A DNA stretch of 64,000 nucleotides, from NCBI RefSeq assembly GCF_903914075.1, contig NZ_CAIWNQ010000005.1, positions 124,001 to 188,000 on the forward strand, given 5' to 3'. This stretch comes from Ruegeria sp. THAF57 (lineage in GTDB: Bacteria > Pseudomonadota > Alphaproteobacteria > Rhodobacterales > Rhodobacteraceae). The position numbers and the translations under genes are program-made. The stretch's first letter is position 1; every line of letters begins with the position of its first letter. Positions 17,360 to 29,578 of this stretch are shown piece after piece. The notes under the pieces are model-generated. The model searched no databases, had not been told where the DNA came from, and saw only the letters and a list, made by a program, of their open reading frames with translations.

Positions 17360-18571
17360 CTAGAACTCGACTGGGCCGTCAAGCTCGTGGACCTGCCAGG
17401 GCAGGCCTTGTGTGTTCAGCATGTCCATGAAGTCGTCCGGGTCGAGCTGTTCCATGTTCCAGACGCCCGGTTGCGTCCAGTTGCCTTTCAGCACTTGGGC
17501 TGCGCCGATCATGGCGGGGACGCCGGTGGTGTAGCTGACGGCCTGGCTGCCGACCTCGGCGTAGCACTCTTCGTGGTCGCAGATATTGTAGATGTAGTAG
17601 GTTTTTTCCCCCGACCCGTCCTTGGCCTGACCTGTGGCGATGTCGCCGATGCAGGCTTTGCCCTTGGTCTCCGCGCCCAGATCGCCGGGGTCGGGCAGCA
17701 GGGTTTTCAGGAACTGGATCGGGATGATCTCCTTGCCGTCATGCATCACCGGGTCGATGCGGGTCATGCCGACGTTTTCCAGCACCTTGGCGTGGGTGAT
17801 GTAGGCATCGCCGAAGGTCATCCAGAATCGGGCGCGCTCGATCTCGGGGAAGTGAGTGCTAAGCGATTCCAGCTCCTCGTGATACATCAGGTACATGTTT
17901 TTGGGACCGATGGCGGGGAAGTCGAATTCGACCTTGTGGGTCATGGCGGGGGAGTGTTGCCACGCGCCGTTTTCCCAGTGACGCACTTCGGCCAGCACTT
18001 CGCGCAGGTTGATTTCCGGGTTGAAGTTGGTGGCGAATTCCTGGTCGTTGCTGCCGCCATTGGCGTCCAGTACGTCGATCTGGCGGATCGTTTCCAGCTT
18101 ATGTTTCTTGAGCCATTTCGCGAAGACGGATGTCACACCCGGATCGAAGCCCGAGCCGAGGATGGCGGTCAGGCCGGCCGCTTTGAAGCGCTCCTGATAG
18201 GCCCATTGCCAGTGGTATTCGAACTTGGCTTCATCCTCGGGCTCATAATTCGCAGTGTCGAGGTAGTGGATACCAGCCTCGAGGCACGCGTCCATCAGCA
18301 CCAGATCCTGATAGGGTAGGGCGAGGTTCACGAGAATCTCGGCCCCGGTTTCCTTGATCAGTTTGACCGTATCTTCGACCTTGTGGGCGTCCAGTTCAGC
18401 GGTCTTGATCTCGACGCCGACGCGATCCTTGACGGCCGCTGCGATGGCATCGCATTTCGATTTCGTGCGACTGGCCAGAGTGATTTCGGTGAAGATATCT
18501 AAATTCATCGCCATCTTGTGCACGGCTGCGTGGGATACGCCGCCAGCGCCGACAACCAGTGTTTTGCCCAT
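17360..18571 (-). CDS. Carboxyspermidine dehydrogenase (saccharopine-dehydrogenase family)
   Basis: A 403-residue enzyme that reductively condenses putrescine (or diaminopropane) with aspartate semialdehyde to form carboxyspermidine, using NADPH. The N-terminal Rossmann motif is VVGAGGVSHA. The central part resembles saccharopine dehydrogenase, including GSGFDPGVTSVFAKW. Context fixes the role: the gene lies between arginine decarboxylase and nspC in a leftward operon. It follows speA after 14 bases, with AGGAG upstream of its ATG. Confidence 0.93.
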   Translation of the reverse strand: MGKTLVVGAGGVSHAAVHKMAMNLDIFTEITLASRTKSKCDAIAAAVKDRVGVEIKTAELDAHKVEDTVKLIKETGAEILVNLALPYQDLVLMDACLEAGIHYLDTANYEPEDEAKFEYHWQWAYQERFKAAGLTAILGSGFDPGVTSVFAKWLKKHKLETIRQIDVLDANGGSNDQEFATNFNPEINLREVLAEVRHWENGAWQHSPAMTHKVEFDFPAIGPKNMYLMYHEELESLSTHFPEIERARFWMTFGDAYITHAKVLENVGMTRIDPVMHDGKEIIPIQFLKTLLPDPGDLGAETKGKACIGDIATGQAKDGSGEKTYYIYNICDHEECYAEVGSQAVSYTTGVPAMIGAAQVLKGNWTQPGVWNMEQLDPDDFMDMLNTQGLPWQVHELDGPVEF

Positions 18572-18585
18572 GGTGTGTCTCCTTT

Positions 18586-20475
<1,890 letters not shown>

Positions 20476-20577
20476 TCGAGTCAGTCCTTAACTCAGAGGG
20501 GAGCCGGTGTTGCGCCTGCCAATACGGTAGCTGTTTGATTCTTCCAAGTGTAATCTAAGGGGGGGTGTTTGCCCAAA

Positions 20578-21660
20578 TTACGCGGGACGTCCCACGGGGA
20601 TCAGGTGGTTGTCCCATTGGCAGTGCTGCCGGGCCGTCGTTTTGACCGTTGTTCCCAGCGTTCCAACCGCGCCGGTGCCGGTGGTGTAAACAAGCCCGTC
20701 TGCGCTGGAGCCAAGTCCGCAGACGTCATCCAGTTCGAAAACACCTATCAATTGACCGTCTTCGACACGAAACTGGTGCAAAGCGTTTCCACGGGGACAG
20801 GTGATCGCGATCGATGCTCCATCGCCGGAAAAAGCGATGCTGCCGGCATAGCCTTGCAATCTGCTTTGATACGCATTCGGGGCGGCTAGAAGGCGGATTT
20901 CGTCGCCCGGTCTGTGCAGGCCAAGCAGCGGCGGGTGTTCAGTGGTTTGACCCTGCCACTGGGTCGCAAACCCAATCAGCCCGTCAGGCCGGACCGCCAG
21001 ATGACGGATCGAGTTCTGGCGCAGCCCCGGCGGCAATTCGGCCTGTTCAAGCATGGAGCCGTCGAGGCCCAGATAGGTGAGGTTCGGCTGCATGACCGGC
21101 AGGTTCAGCTTGGTGCGGCCGGTGTCGGGGTGCGTTTCAATCCCTCCGTTGGCGATGACCAGTGTTTGCCCGTCGGCCATAAGGCGAATGTCATGGGGGC
21201 CGGTTCCCCCTGACGGAAATTCGCCTAACCGAGTATATTGTGCAGTCTCCCAGACACCGATCACGCCTTCTCCGGCTTCGTAGTCATTTTCTGTTGTGAA
21301 TAGTCGGGTGCCATCCTGTGAAAATGCGCCGTGACCGTAGAAGTGTCTGCCGTAAGGCGCGTTTAACGCCGCGGTTTGCGCACCTGTTGTGCAGTCGATG
21401 ATCACGGCAAAGGTTCCCGGTCGCCGCGCGAAGGCAACAGCCTGCGGGCGATGGGGGTGCGCGGCGGCGGCGTGGCCTCGGGCGGGCAAGGTCAGTGAGA
21501 ACAGAATACTTCCATCCGCCAACAAACCGACCAACCGGTGTGATCCATCAGGAAACAGGGCGGCGGCCAGATAGTCGGGCGCACCGACGGCCGCCCATCC
21601 TTGTGTCGGGGCAACGCTTAAGGCAGCCAGTCCTGCCAGAAATCGGCGGCGGCTGGTCAT
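20578..21660 (-). CDS. DUF1513 beta-propeller-like protein with Tat signal
   Basis: A 360-residue exported protein. The N-terminus SRRRFLAGLAALSVAP is a twin-arginine signal, so it is folded before export to the periplasm. The body resembles repeat beta-propeller blades (FSQDGTRLFTTENDYE, LMADGQTLVIANGG) and matches DUF1513. DUF1513 genes are commonly found after imelysin and di-haem DUF1111 genes, as here. The biochemical role is unknown; involvement in periplasmic iron handling is inferred from context. The start lies 3 bases after the imelysin stop. Confidence 0.85.
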   Translation of the reverse strand: MTSRRRFLAGLAALSVAPTQGWAAVGAPDYLAAALFPDGSHRLVGLLADGSILFSLTLPARGHAAAAHPHRPQAVAFARRPGTFAVIIDCTTGAQTAALNAPYGRHFYGHGAFSQDGTRLFTTENDYEAGEGVIGVWETAQYTRLGEFPSGGTGPHDIRLMADGQTLVIANGGIETHPDTGRTKLNLPVMQPNLTYLGLDGSMLEQAELPPGLRQNSIRHLAVRPDGLIGFATQWQGQTTEHPPLLGLHRPGDEIRLLAAPNAYQSRLQGYAGSIAFSGDGASIAITCPRGNALHQFRVEDGQLIGVFELDDVCGLGSSADGLVYTTGTGAVGTLGTTVKTTARQHCQWDNHLIPVGRPA

Positions 21661-21663
21661 ACC

Positions 21664-22674
21664 TTAATCACCATCTAATGCGTTAAACCCGGCGTTGATG
21701 CCCAAAGTCGGGCCAAGTTCAGTTGTGGCGACCGACCGGATGTCGTTGATCGACTGCTGCAGTGCTTCAACCCGCAATCGCCCCTGAGGTGTCGCAACGC
21801 CCGCAAGCACCGGATCATCCAAACGCTGCGCGCGGTCGATTGCCTTTCCGAACGCTTTGGCCAGATCGGAGGCAACCTCGGGGTGATCAGCCGACAATCG
21901 CGCCGCAAGATCCCGCAATGCGATCAGGGACAATTCGACATGGCGCAACGAGCGTTCAGATCGCCGCGCTTCGGCACGCTTGGGCCGGGGGCGGTCGAAC
22001 GCTCCTAATGGCCGCCCGAGGCGGGTGTCGGCTGTGAACTCCAGCCCGGTGACAAGCGCCTTGTACAGCTCTTGCATGGCTTCATCGTCCGAGCGGAATG
22101 CGCTTTGGCCTCCGGTTGTGGTGATTTGATTTGCGTATGACGCCCAATCCGTATCAATCACTTTGGCGTTGCGATTGATGTCGACTGCGATTGCTTGAAC
22201 AAGGGCGCATCGGTACGGCTCGTCTTCGGTTTCCATGAAGGCGGTGTCGTACAGCATCATCTCTAACGCAAAGAAACCGCGACCTGCGACTGAAGTCTCG
22301 GCAAACCCATCTGGCGTTTCAATGGCGGAATCCTGAACCGCGATCAGACCGGACAGCGCTTTGGGTGTGAACCCTTTGGTGTCGGGCCAGAACGCCAGTG
22401 CAAAGGCCCGGTTGTCGGCCTCGGAGGGACCGAACCGTAAATGGCTTACCGCGATCCAGCGATCAAAAGCAGCATGATAAGCCGCGCGCAATTCGGGGGA
22501 TGTGGCTGCGCAATCCCACTGCGCCGCGCTGCTAAGTGCATCGGTTGCCTTGGACAAACGCGCATAGCCGGGCAGGATGTGCCCTTCGACCACGTCCGTC
22601 AGGATCGGCCCCCGGTCCTGAGCTGTTGCGGGCAAAGGGGTCATCAGAGCGCAAGCAAGCAGAACGGCACGCAC
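21664..22674 (-). CDS. Imelysin-family periplasmic protein (second copy)
   Basis: A 336-residue imelysin/M75-family protein with an N-terminal signal peptide ([19 protein letters not shown]). I chose GTG 22674 because it overlaps the DUF1111 stop as TAGTG; the longer frame would run deep into that gene. Imelysins are alpha-helical, iron-related periplasmic or outer-membrane-associated proteins without proven peptidase activity. The family GxHxxE motif is altered here to GFFALE, with Phe replacing His, unlike the copy at 25035-26306. It sits between di-haem DUF1111 and DUF1513. Confidence 0.88.
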   Translation of the reverse strand: MRAVLLACALMTPLPATAQDRGPILTDVVEGHILPGYARLSKATDALSSAAQWDCAATSPELRAAYHAAFDRWIAVSHLRFGPSEADNRAFALAFWPDTKGFTPKALSGLIAVQDSAIETPDGFAETSVAGRGFFALEMMLYDTAFMETEDEPYRCALVQAIAVDINRNAKVIDTDWASYANQITTTGGQSAFRSDDEAMQELYKALVTGLEFTADTRLGRPLGAFDRPRPKRAEARRSERSLRHVELSLIALRDLAARLSADHPEVASDLAKAFGKAIDRAQRLDDPVLAGVATPQGRLRVEALQQSINDIRSVATTELGPTLGINAGFNALDGD

Positions 22675-24188
22675 TATAGGCTCTCCAAAAACCGAATGAG
22701 GGCCGCACGGTCTTCCTTGGGCAGCGTGACAACCTTGTCGCGTGCCCCCTGAGCTTCGCCGCCATGCCACAGGATAGCTTCCAGTAGCGATTGCGCGCGA
22801 CCGTCGTGCAGGAACTGGGTATGCCCCGAAACCTGCTCCGTCAGGCCAATCCCCCACAACGGCGGCGTACGCCACTCGCGCCCTGTCGCGCGGGCCTCAG
22901 GACGGTTGTCGGCAAGACCCTCGCCCATGTCGTGCAACAGCAGGTCGGTATAGGGCCAGATCAATTGGAAACTTTGCTCGGGCCGGTCTTCCAGCCGGTG
23001 CGTGACGTGTGACGGCGTATGGCACGCGGCGCACCCGCTGTCGTGGAACACGCGCTTGCCGTGCAGTACTTCGGTGTCGTCCACGTCGCGCCGCTCTGGC
23101 ACGCCCAGGTTGCGGCTGTAGAAAACGACCAAATCCATGCCCTGCTGGTCTATTTCAAACGTGCGATCGTCACCGTCCCCGTGCGGGGCGCTTACACACT
23201 CTGCCTGCAATTCAGTGCAGTCCCCATGCGCTGCCGGGTACATGGGACTTGAAATCCCGATGTCCCCGGCAAAGGCCGCAGCGGATTGCTGCGCAATCGT
23301 CGGCATACCAGCCTTATGCCCAAAGCGGCCCATCATCGGCGCGCCATATTCGATCGACCAAACGATATTCGGTCGGCCCGAAACACCATCGCCATCTGCA
23401 TCGTCGGGGTCAGCCTTGGCGAGCAGGTCATCGACGGGGATCGCCTCAAGCAGTCCCAACCCGATCATCTGCGGTGCGACACGGGGGCTGAGCATCGCAT
23501 CGGGGTGCAGAGGGCCATAGCCCAGATCAACGGCCTCATAGGTTGGTTTGCGCAAGACGACAGTTTCATCGCCCGAAAGCTTTATGGGCACGTCCTCGTA
23601 GGTGATGTCCAACCTGTATTCCGCCGGGTGACCGGGCAGGGACAGGTCCTGCATCTGTCCGCCGTAGTTCGGCTCGGGCTGTGTGGCGATGTAGTCTTTG
23701 ATCTCCTGTATCTGATCCCCGCCGGGGACCGACACACGCAGAAACATCGAAATGGCGTTGTCATCCGGCCCATTCGGCGTGTGCCCCCGACCATCCTTGA
23801 GGTGGCAGCGTTGACACGAGCGCGCGTTGTATAGCGGCCCCAACCCGTCCGAAGCCAGAGTGGATGACGGCGATGAGACCCAGATTTTCTTGAACAGCCC
23901 ATTGCCGACTTTGAAGTCGAGTTCCTGCGCGAATTCCAGATTGCCGGACGGTTGGGAAAACGCGTCCGCGTCGGTGCGCAGGCGCACGGTTGCTGCACCC
24001 GCAGGTAGTTCTTCGAACCTTTGTGGGGCGTCGAAATCCAACGGAGCAGCCGTCGCAGCCGCAATCCGGGATTTTTCGTCTTCGGTTCTGGGGATGACGT
24101 TTAAGTGCAGGTCCTGCAACTCGGCCGACAGGGATGGGGTCGCCGCGCAAACGACCGCCACCGCAAACAAAAGCTTACTCGCCTTCAT
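22674..24188 (-). CDS. DUF1111 di-haem c-type oxidoreductase
   Basis: A 504-residue periplasmic cytochrome of the di-haem oxidoreductase family (DUF1111). Two c-type haem motifs are present: CQRCH (Cys125/Cys128/His129) and CAACH (Cys386/Cys389/His390). The signal peptide begins [23 protein letters not shown] chose ATG 24188, which overlaps the bfr end by 14 bases, because the longer frame has no export signal and runs antisense-like through bfr. The likely role is electron transfer linked to iron uptake or oxidation, inferred from the imelysin neighbours. Confidence 0.88.
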   Translation of the reverse strand: MKASKLLFAVAVVCAATPSLSAELQDLHLNVIPRTEDEKSRIAAATAAPLDFDAPQRFEELPAGAATVRLRTDADAFSQPSGNLEFAQELDFKVGNGLFKKIWVSSPSSTLASDGLGPLYNARSCQRCHLKDGRGHTPNGPDDNAISMFLRVSVPGGDQIQEIKDYIATQPEPNYGGQMQDLSLPGHPAEYRLDITYEDVPIKLSGDETVVLRKPTYEAVDLGYGPLHPDAMLSPRVAPQMIGLGLLEAIPVDDLLAKADPDDADGDGVSGRPNIVWSIEYGAPMMGRFGHKAGMPTIAQQSAAAFAGDIGISSPMYPAAHGDCTELQAECVSAPHGDGDDRTFEIDQQGMDLVVFYSRNLGVPERRDVDDTEVLHGKRVFHDSGCAACHTPSHVTHRLEDRPEQSFQLIWPYTDLLLHDMGEGLADNRPEARATGREWRTPPLWGIGLTEQVSGHTQFLHDGRAQSLLEAILWHGGEAQGARDKVVTLPKEDRAALIRFLESL

Positions 24189-24660
24189 CCATTTTCGATG
24201 CGTTGAGGTGTGCATAATTGGCCTCGCCGATCCTTTCAAACAGATCAAGCTGCGTTTCAAGAAAATCAATATGCCCTTCTTCATCGGCCAGTAATCCTTC
24301 AAACAGAGACATGGTGACGTAGTCCCCGGCGCTCTGACAATATTCGCGCGCTTCCTTGTAGAGGGCCCTGGCGTCAATCTCTACCGCCAGGTCGCATTCG
24401 AGTGTTTCCTTCGGGGTTTGCCCGATGCGCAAAGGGTCCAGCTTCTGAAGGTTTGGATGGCCGCCGAGAAAGATGATCCGCTCGACCAGCTTGTCAGCGT
24501 GCCCCATCTCTTCGATGCTTTCCTCGCGGCTTTTCTTGGCCATGTGACCAAGACCCCAGTCTTCCTGCAGACGATAGTGAAGCCAGTACTGGCTGACGGC
24601 CGTCAGCTCATGCCGCAGAGACTTGTTTAGATATTCTATGACCTTTGGGTCGCCCTTCAT
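24175..24660 (-). CDS. bfr: Bacterioferritin
   Basis: A 161-residue haem-containing iron-storage subunit forming a 24-mer in the cytoplasm. All ferroxidase ligands are at the usual positions: Glu18, Glu51, His54, Glu94, Glu127 and His130. The haem ligand Met52 is present. ATG 24660 is preceded by AGGAG, so the longer frame to 24696 is not used. It overlaps bfd by 53 bases and DUF1111 by 14 bases, an unusually compact arrangement that ties iron storage to an otherwise periplasmic iron cluster. Confidence 0.96.
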   Translation of the reverse strand: MKGDPKVIEYLNKSLRHELTAVSQYWLHYRLQEDWGLGHMAKKSREESIEEMGHADKLVERIIFLGGHPNLQKLDPLRIGQTPKETLECDLAVEIDARALYKEAREYCQSAGDYVTMSLFEGLLADEEGHIDFLETQLDLFERIGEANYAHLNASKMDEGE

Positions 24661-24901
24661 TCGTATTCTCCTGTGTTGCTCCGGTGCGCAACGCACGAAG
24701 CTGCATGGGGACTTCCAGTTTGTCGTTGGACCGCATCGTGTCTAAGAAAAGCGGCATGCAGCCGCCACAATCCGCAGACTTTCCAAGGGCATGGTAGATC
24801 TTTCCGGGCGTGATGACCGCAAAGGGATCAGCCGTGCGCATCCAGTCAATCGCTGCTTGGATGTCGTGATCCGTTATATTTGTGCAGTGGCATACGATCA
24901 T
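24608..24901 (-). CDS. bfd: Bacterioferritin-associated ferredoxin
   Basis: A 97-residue Bfd-type [2Fe-2S] protein that reduces Bfr to release stored iron. Cluster ligands are Cys4, Cys6, Cys45 and Cys48 (CHC and CGGC), the Bfd spacing. The C-terminal 25-30 residues exceed the usual Bfd core and are encoded in the part that overlaps bfr by 53 bases. ATG 24901 is chosen because the TTG at 24934 falls inside an upstream palindrome. It is the first gene after the 133-base gap following the imelysin gene. Confidence 0.88.
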   Translation of the reverse strand: MIVCHCTNITDHDIQAAIDWMRTADPFAVITPGKIYHALGKSADCGGCMPLFLDTMRSNDKLEVPMQLRALRTGATQENTNEGRPKGHRISKQVSAA

Positions 24902-24925
24902 GGCGACTCGGTGCTCGATAGATTT

Positions 24926-24942
24926 CTTACTCAATTAGTAAG
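24926..24942. promoter_or_regulatory. Palindrome upstream of bfd, possible iron-responsive operator
   Basis: CTTACT-N5-AGTAAG, a perfect dyad, lies 25 bases upstream of the bfd start in the gap after the first imelysin gene. Position and AT-rich character suit an Irr, RirA, IscR or Fur-type site, but I cannot tell which. Confidence 0.45.
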
Positions 24943-25034
24943 TTATTTGTCCTTGATCCAGAGTCAACGGGTGGGTCTCCGGTTTCAGGAATGCCAGAGG
25001 CGTGGCAAAAGACGCGCCTCCGGCAAAAATTGAG

Positions 25035-26306
25035 TTACTGGAAAACAGCGTTTGGGTTGTCCAGACTGTCCGAGCCTTCAAACTCGATCTGGTCCAGTTC
25101 CAGAGCTGTGACGATCCGCTCGATCGTTTTCGTCTGATCGACCAGACCGTTAACACCACCCATGATCAGTTGCTCACCGCCTTCGTTGCCACGCTCGAGC
25201 ATCTGGTCATAAGCAAACCCGGCCTCCGCCGTGGATTTCAAGCGCCCCAGCGCCTGCATTGTGTTCGCCAGCTTGATCTTCATCTCGGCGTCCAGTTCCG
25301 GATTGCTTGACGACACCAGATCAGACAGAGATGCGCCGCTGACCGGGGTGCCGTCTATGCGGGTATAGTTGCCCAGATAAACATTCTGGATACCAAGCCC
25401 GTCATAGTAATGGCTGTTGTGTGTGTTGTCAGAAAAGCAATCATGTTCTTCCTCGGGGTCGTTCAGCATCAGGCCAAGGCGCATCCGCTCACCTGCCTGT
25501 TCACCGTAAGACAGCGAGCCCATTCCGGTCAGAATGGCAGCGACACCGGCGGTTTCGTCCGCTGCCAGAGCGGCCCGCGCTTCACCGCCTTCTTTCCATT
25601 GATCGGCCATCCAAGCCAGATCGCTGACCAACAGGTCGGTGGCCGCACTCAGGTACTGCGCGCGGCGGTCGCAATTGCCGCCTGTGCATGCGTCGCCCTG
25701 CACGTAGTCCGTGAAAGGACGGTTTCCTGCGCCCGAACCGTGGCCGTTCAGGTCCTGACCCCATAGCAGGAATTCAATGGCGTGATAGCCGGTCGCAACA
25801 TTGGCCTCGATCCCATCCGCTTCGTGCAGGGTGTCGCTTAGAAGGGCCGGGGTGATCTCGGAGGCGTCAATTGCTTCACCTGAAAGGTCGAAGCTGGGAT
25901 TGGCGATCACGTTTAGCGCAGCGAATTCGTTTTCGTCGCTCGGGCCGCCATAGGACGCATCGACATAGTCGATCAGCCCTTCGTCCAACGGCCACGCGTT
26001 AACCTTGCCTTCCCAGTCATCGACAATGGCATTTCCAAAGCGGTAAACTTCGGTCTGCTGATAGGGCACACGCGCCGCAATCCAAGCGGCCCGGGCAGCG
26101 CTCAGTGTCGCGTCCGACGGGTTCGCGATCAGCGCATTCACAGCCGTCTGCAGAGACTTTGCCGCAATCAGGCTGTCGTCGTACTTCGCCTCGGCAATGT
26201 TGGCATAAGTGGTCAGGACGTCCGACTTGGACTGGTCTTCACCCGCGGCAAACGCGGTAGATGCGGTTAGGGTCAGGACGCTGGTGGCGGCAAATAACTT
26301 TTTCAT
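25035..26306 (-). CDS. Imelysin-family periplasmic protein (first copy, IrpA-like)
   Basis: A 423-residue imelysin-family protein with a signal peptide (MKKLFAATSVLTLTASTAFA). The GxHxxE motif is intact (GYHAIE) and the FLLWGQD segment that follows is typical of IrpA-type imelysins. Likely an iron-regulated periplasmic or surface protein; the exact role is unsettled for the family. I chose ATG 26306 because it starts directly at the signal peptide. Two dyads lie upstream (26373-26406). It faces away from a DUF2796 gene. Confidence 0.9.
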   Translation of the reverse strand: MKKLFAATSVLTLTASTAFAAGEDQSKSDVLTTYANIAEAKYDDSLIAAKSLQTAVNALIANPSDATLSAARAAWIAARVPYQQTEVYRFGNAIVDDWEGKVNAWPLDEGLIDYVDASYGGPSDENEFAALNVIANPSFDLSGEAIDASEITPALLSDTLHEADGIEANVATGYHAIEFLLWGQDLNGHGSGAGNRPFTDYVQGDACTGGNCDRRAQYLSAATDLLVSDLAWMADQWKEGGEARAALAADETAGVAAILTGMGSLSYGEQAGERMRLGLMLNDPEEEHDCFSDNTHNSHYYDGLGIQNVYLGNYTRIDGTPVSGASLSDLVSSSNPELDAEMKIKLANTMQALGRLKSTAEAGFAYDQMLERGNEGGEQLIMGGVNGLVDQTKTIERIVTALELDQIEFEGSDSLDNPNAVFQ

Positions 26307-26372
26307 CGGGGTCAGATCTTTCTTTTCAGAAACGGGGATCAGTGCGCTTGGCGGCACCGATTGGCCGATAAC

Positions 26373-26406
26373 TGAGTGAAAAAGTCAACAATGTCAACCT
26401 GACTTT
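26373..26406. promoter_or_regulatory. Iron-box-like dyads upstream of imelysin
   Basis: TGA-N9-TCA (26373-26387) matches the spacing of rhizobial RirA IRO boxes. It overlaps AAAGTCA-N12-TGACTTT (26381-26406). The region is 67-100 bases upstream of the imelysin start, in the 221-base divergent intergenic region. Function is inferred. Confidence 0.4.
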
Positions 26407-26527
26407 TATTGTCGGATATTTTATCGCCGATGCCTGCGCACTCCCCATATCTGGTGGGGTTTTGGGGGCTCGTGTTGTGATTGTACGAGGTGTAATACAG
26501 ATTTATTTTTGAGGCGCAGAGTCCAGG

Positions 26528-27085
26528 TTGGGTGTTGCCGTGTTAAAGAAGTTTTTTGTTTTAGTTTTGGCCCTGATTCCCGCAATCGCAGTGTCGTCCA
26601 CGCAGTCCAAGGCGTTTGGGCAGGTCGGGTCAGGCCGCCTGAATATCGCAATTTCGGGTGGGAAGATTACCTTGTCATTGTCGGCCCCCGGTTCGGAAAT
26701 CATGGATCAATTGGGCGCCGAACAGGACAGCCAAACACGTGTGGCGATTGCAGTCTCGCGTCTGTCTGACCCGATGAAATTGTTTCGCATGGCTGACAGT
26801 GCAAGGTGCTTTGCAACCTCGGCCAATGTCACACTGCCAGGAAAACGCTTTGGCGTGATTTCCGACAAGGGCGAAGAAAGAGATCAGGTCAAAAATTCTG
26901 AGTTTCACGCTGACTATGAGATCAGGTGTCAGAACATGGACGCGTTAAGGGAAATCGAGTTTCGGTATTTTGATCGTTTCCCAAGCGCCAAGACATTGGC
27001 GGTGAAAATCACCGAAGCCGAAGGTATCAGCACACAGCAGGTAACCCGCACAACACCGATGTTAAACGTAGCCCGCGCGCGCTGA
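26528..27085 (+). CDS. DUF2796 / ZrgA-like exported protein
   Basis: A 185-residue exported protein. A hydrophobic signal segment (KKFFVLVLALIPAIAVSS) leads into LNIAISGGKITLSLSAPGSEIM, and the end reads FDRFPSAKTLAVKITEAEGISTQ followed by LTP-like TTPMLNV. These resemble the start and end of DUF2796, the ZrgA zinc-uptake-associated family. The His-rich linker common in that family is not evident. The frame starts at TTG 26528; GTG 26540 is an equally good choice because neither has a strong ribosome site. It is divergent from the iron cluster, so shared metal-dependent control is possible. Confidence 0.65.
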   Translation: MGVAVLKKFFVLVLALIPAIAVSSTQSKAFGQVGSGRLNIAISGGKITLSLSAPGSEIMDQLGAEQDSQTRVAIAVSRLSDPMKLFRMADSARCFATSANVTLPGKRFGVISDKGEERDQVKNSEFHADYEIRCQNMDALREIEFRYFDRFPSAKTLAVKITEAEGISTQQVTRTTPMLNVARAR

Positions 27086-27093
27086 CTTTCGGT

Positions 27094-28335
<1,242 letters not shown>

Positions 28336-28363
28336 CTGGATACTCCTTTGGGATTGGCGGATG

Positions 28364-29545
28364 TCAGAAGACGATGCGCGTGCGAAGGCTGAATAATGCG
28401 ATGCTGTCCTGATCAGGATTAAGCAGCGGGTTGGAAATGAATTGGGCCGATGGCGTGATCTGCAGCCCTGGCGAAATCGAGAACCGATAGAACGCTTCTA
28501 GCGTGAATTGATCCCCGTCCACGCCGCGCGCCTCGGCCCAGTTCAGACCTAGACCGGCAAGGTCTGTATTGCGGCCATAATACCCGATACCGGTCGACAC
28601 GGATCGGTCATACAAAGCCGCCGTTCCTTTCGAGGCACCTGCGCGAAAGAACGGCATCCACGTGTTGCCAACGAACCAAGCAGCGGAAAAGGCTGCACCA
28701 TAGTCTTCGGCGCGGCTTCCGTCCTCTGCGCCGTCTGCATGCCAAAGGGTTAGGTGGACATTGTCAAAGTAGATACGATCAAACGCTGAGGTATAGCCCA
28801 GCTCCAACGACTTAAAGAGGTTGCCGTCGCTGAACACGTCAAAATCCGGGTCGGACGGGTCCCCGTTGGCGTCGGCAATGCTGGCGACCGCGTAAAGGTT
28901 GCTGCTGAGCTTTAGGCCGCCCGCGATCCCCAGCCCCTGATTGGGGGTGTTGATCGTGGGGTTTGTGTTGAAGGCGAGGTTTTGAAAGCCGCTATAGGGG
29001 CTGACCAGCCCGTAGATATCGACGAAATCCGTCACGTCGATTTGTCCAACCTGCAAGGTCCATGCACCGTTCTGGGCGCGCTGGGTCCAGAACAGATTGG
29101 TCAGCAAAAGCCCGCTGTCGTTGAATGCGGTGCCGGTTATGGACAACGCACCTCCGTCCAGTCCCAGAAACTGAGGAGCGACATCGGTATAGCTGTGGCG
29201 ATCCTCGATCTTGAAGGTCAGCGACCCAAGGTCGCTTGCTTGCCAGTTCCCATAGAACCGCGCGATACCTCCGGCGGCTTCGGCTTCGCCAAGATCAGCA
29301 TTCGTTGTCTGCCCAAGTGCGAGATAATCGATGTTGAACCGAAAGCCATTCTCGGCAAGGCGATCTTTCCATGTAAACCAGTTCGGCGCGATATTGCGGG
29401 GAAAGTCTGATCGGTATTGCGGGTCGGTCAGCCCGTCACCGGGCTCAAGCTCTGCGCCGACAGATGATGGCCCGGACAATCCTTGCGCCAAAGCTATAGT
29501 GCCGCAAGCCATGAACGCCAGTGACGCGCCGAGCATTTTGATCAT
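28364..29545 (-). CDS. OprB-like outer-membrane porin
   Basis: A 393-residue beta-barrel porin resembling carbohydrate-selective OprB-type channels. The N-terminal signal is [20 protein letters not shown]. Alternating aromatic and polar strands fill the body ([30 protein letters not shown]). The C-terminal strand ends RIVF with a terminal Phe, as required for BAM insertion. I chose ATG 29545, with AGGGG upstream, over the frame start at 29575. It lies between the secreted amidohydrolase and dipeptidase genes, so it may import their substrate. Confidence 0.82.
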   Translation of the reverse strand: MIKMLGASLAFMACGTIALAQGLSGPSSVGAELEPGDGLTDPQYRSDFPRNIAPNWFTWKDRLAENGFRFNIDYLALGQTTNADLGEAEAAGGIARFYGNWQASDLGSLTFKIEDRHSYTDVAPQFLGLDGGALSITGTAFNDSGLLLTNLFWTQRAQNGAWTLQVGQIDVTDFVDIYGLVSPYSGFQNLAFNTNPTINTPNQGLGIAGGLKLSSNLYAVASIADANGDPSDPDFDVFSDGNLFKSLELGYTSAFDRIYFDNVHLTLWHADGAEDGSRAEDYGAAFSAAWFVGNTWMPFFRAGASKGTAALYDRSVSTGIGYYGRNTDLAGLGLNWAEARGVDGDQFTLEAFYRFSISPGLQITPSAQFISNPLLNPDQDSIALFSLRTRIVF

Positions 29546-29578
29546 CCCAAACCCCTTGGGCCAGTGGATAGGCAAGCG

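Noticed and set aside
17387-18319. A 310-codon rightward open frame
   Set aside because: Antisense to the carboxyspermidine dehydrogenase gene. No motif and no ribosome site.
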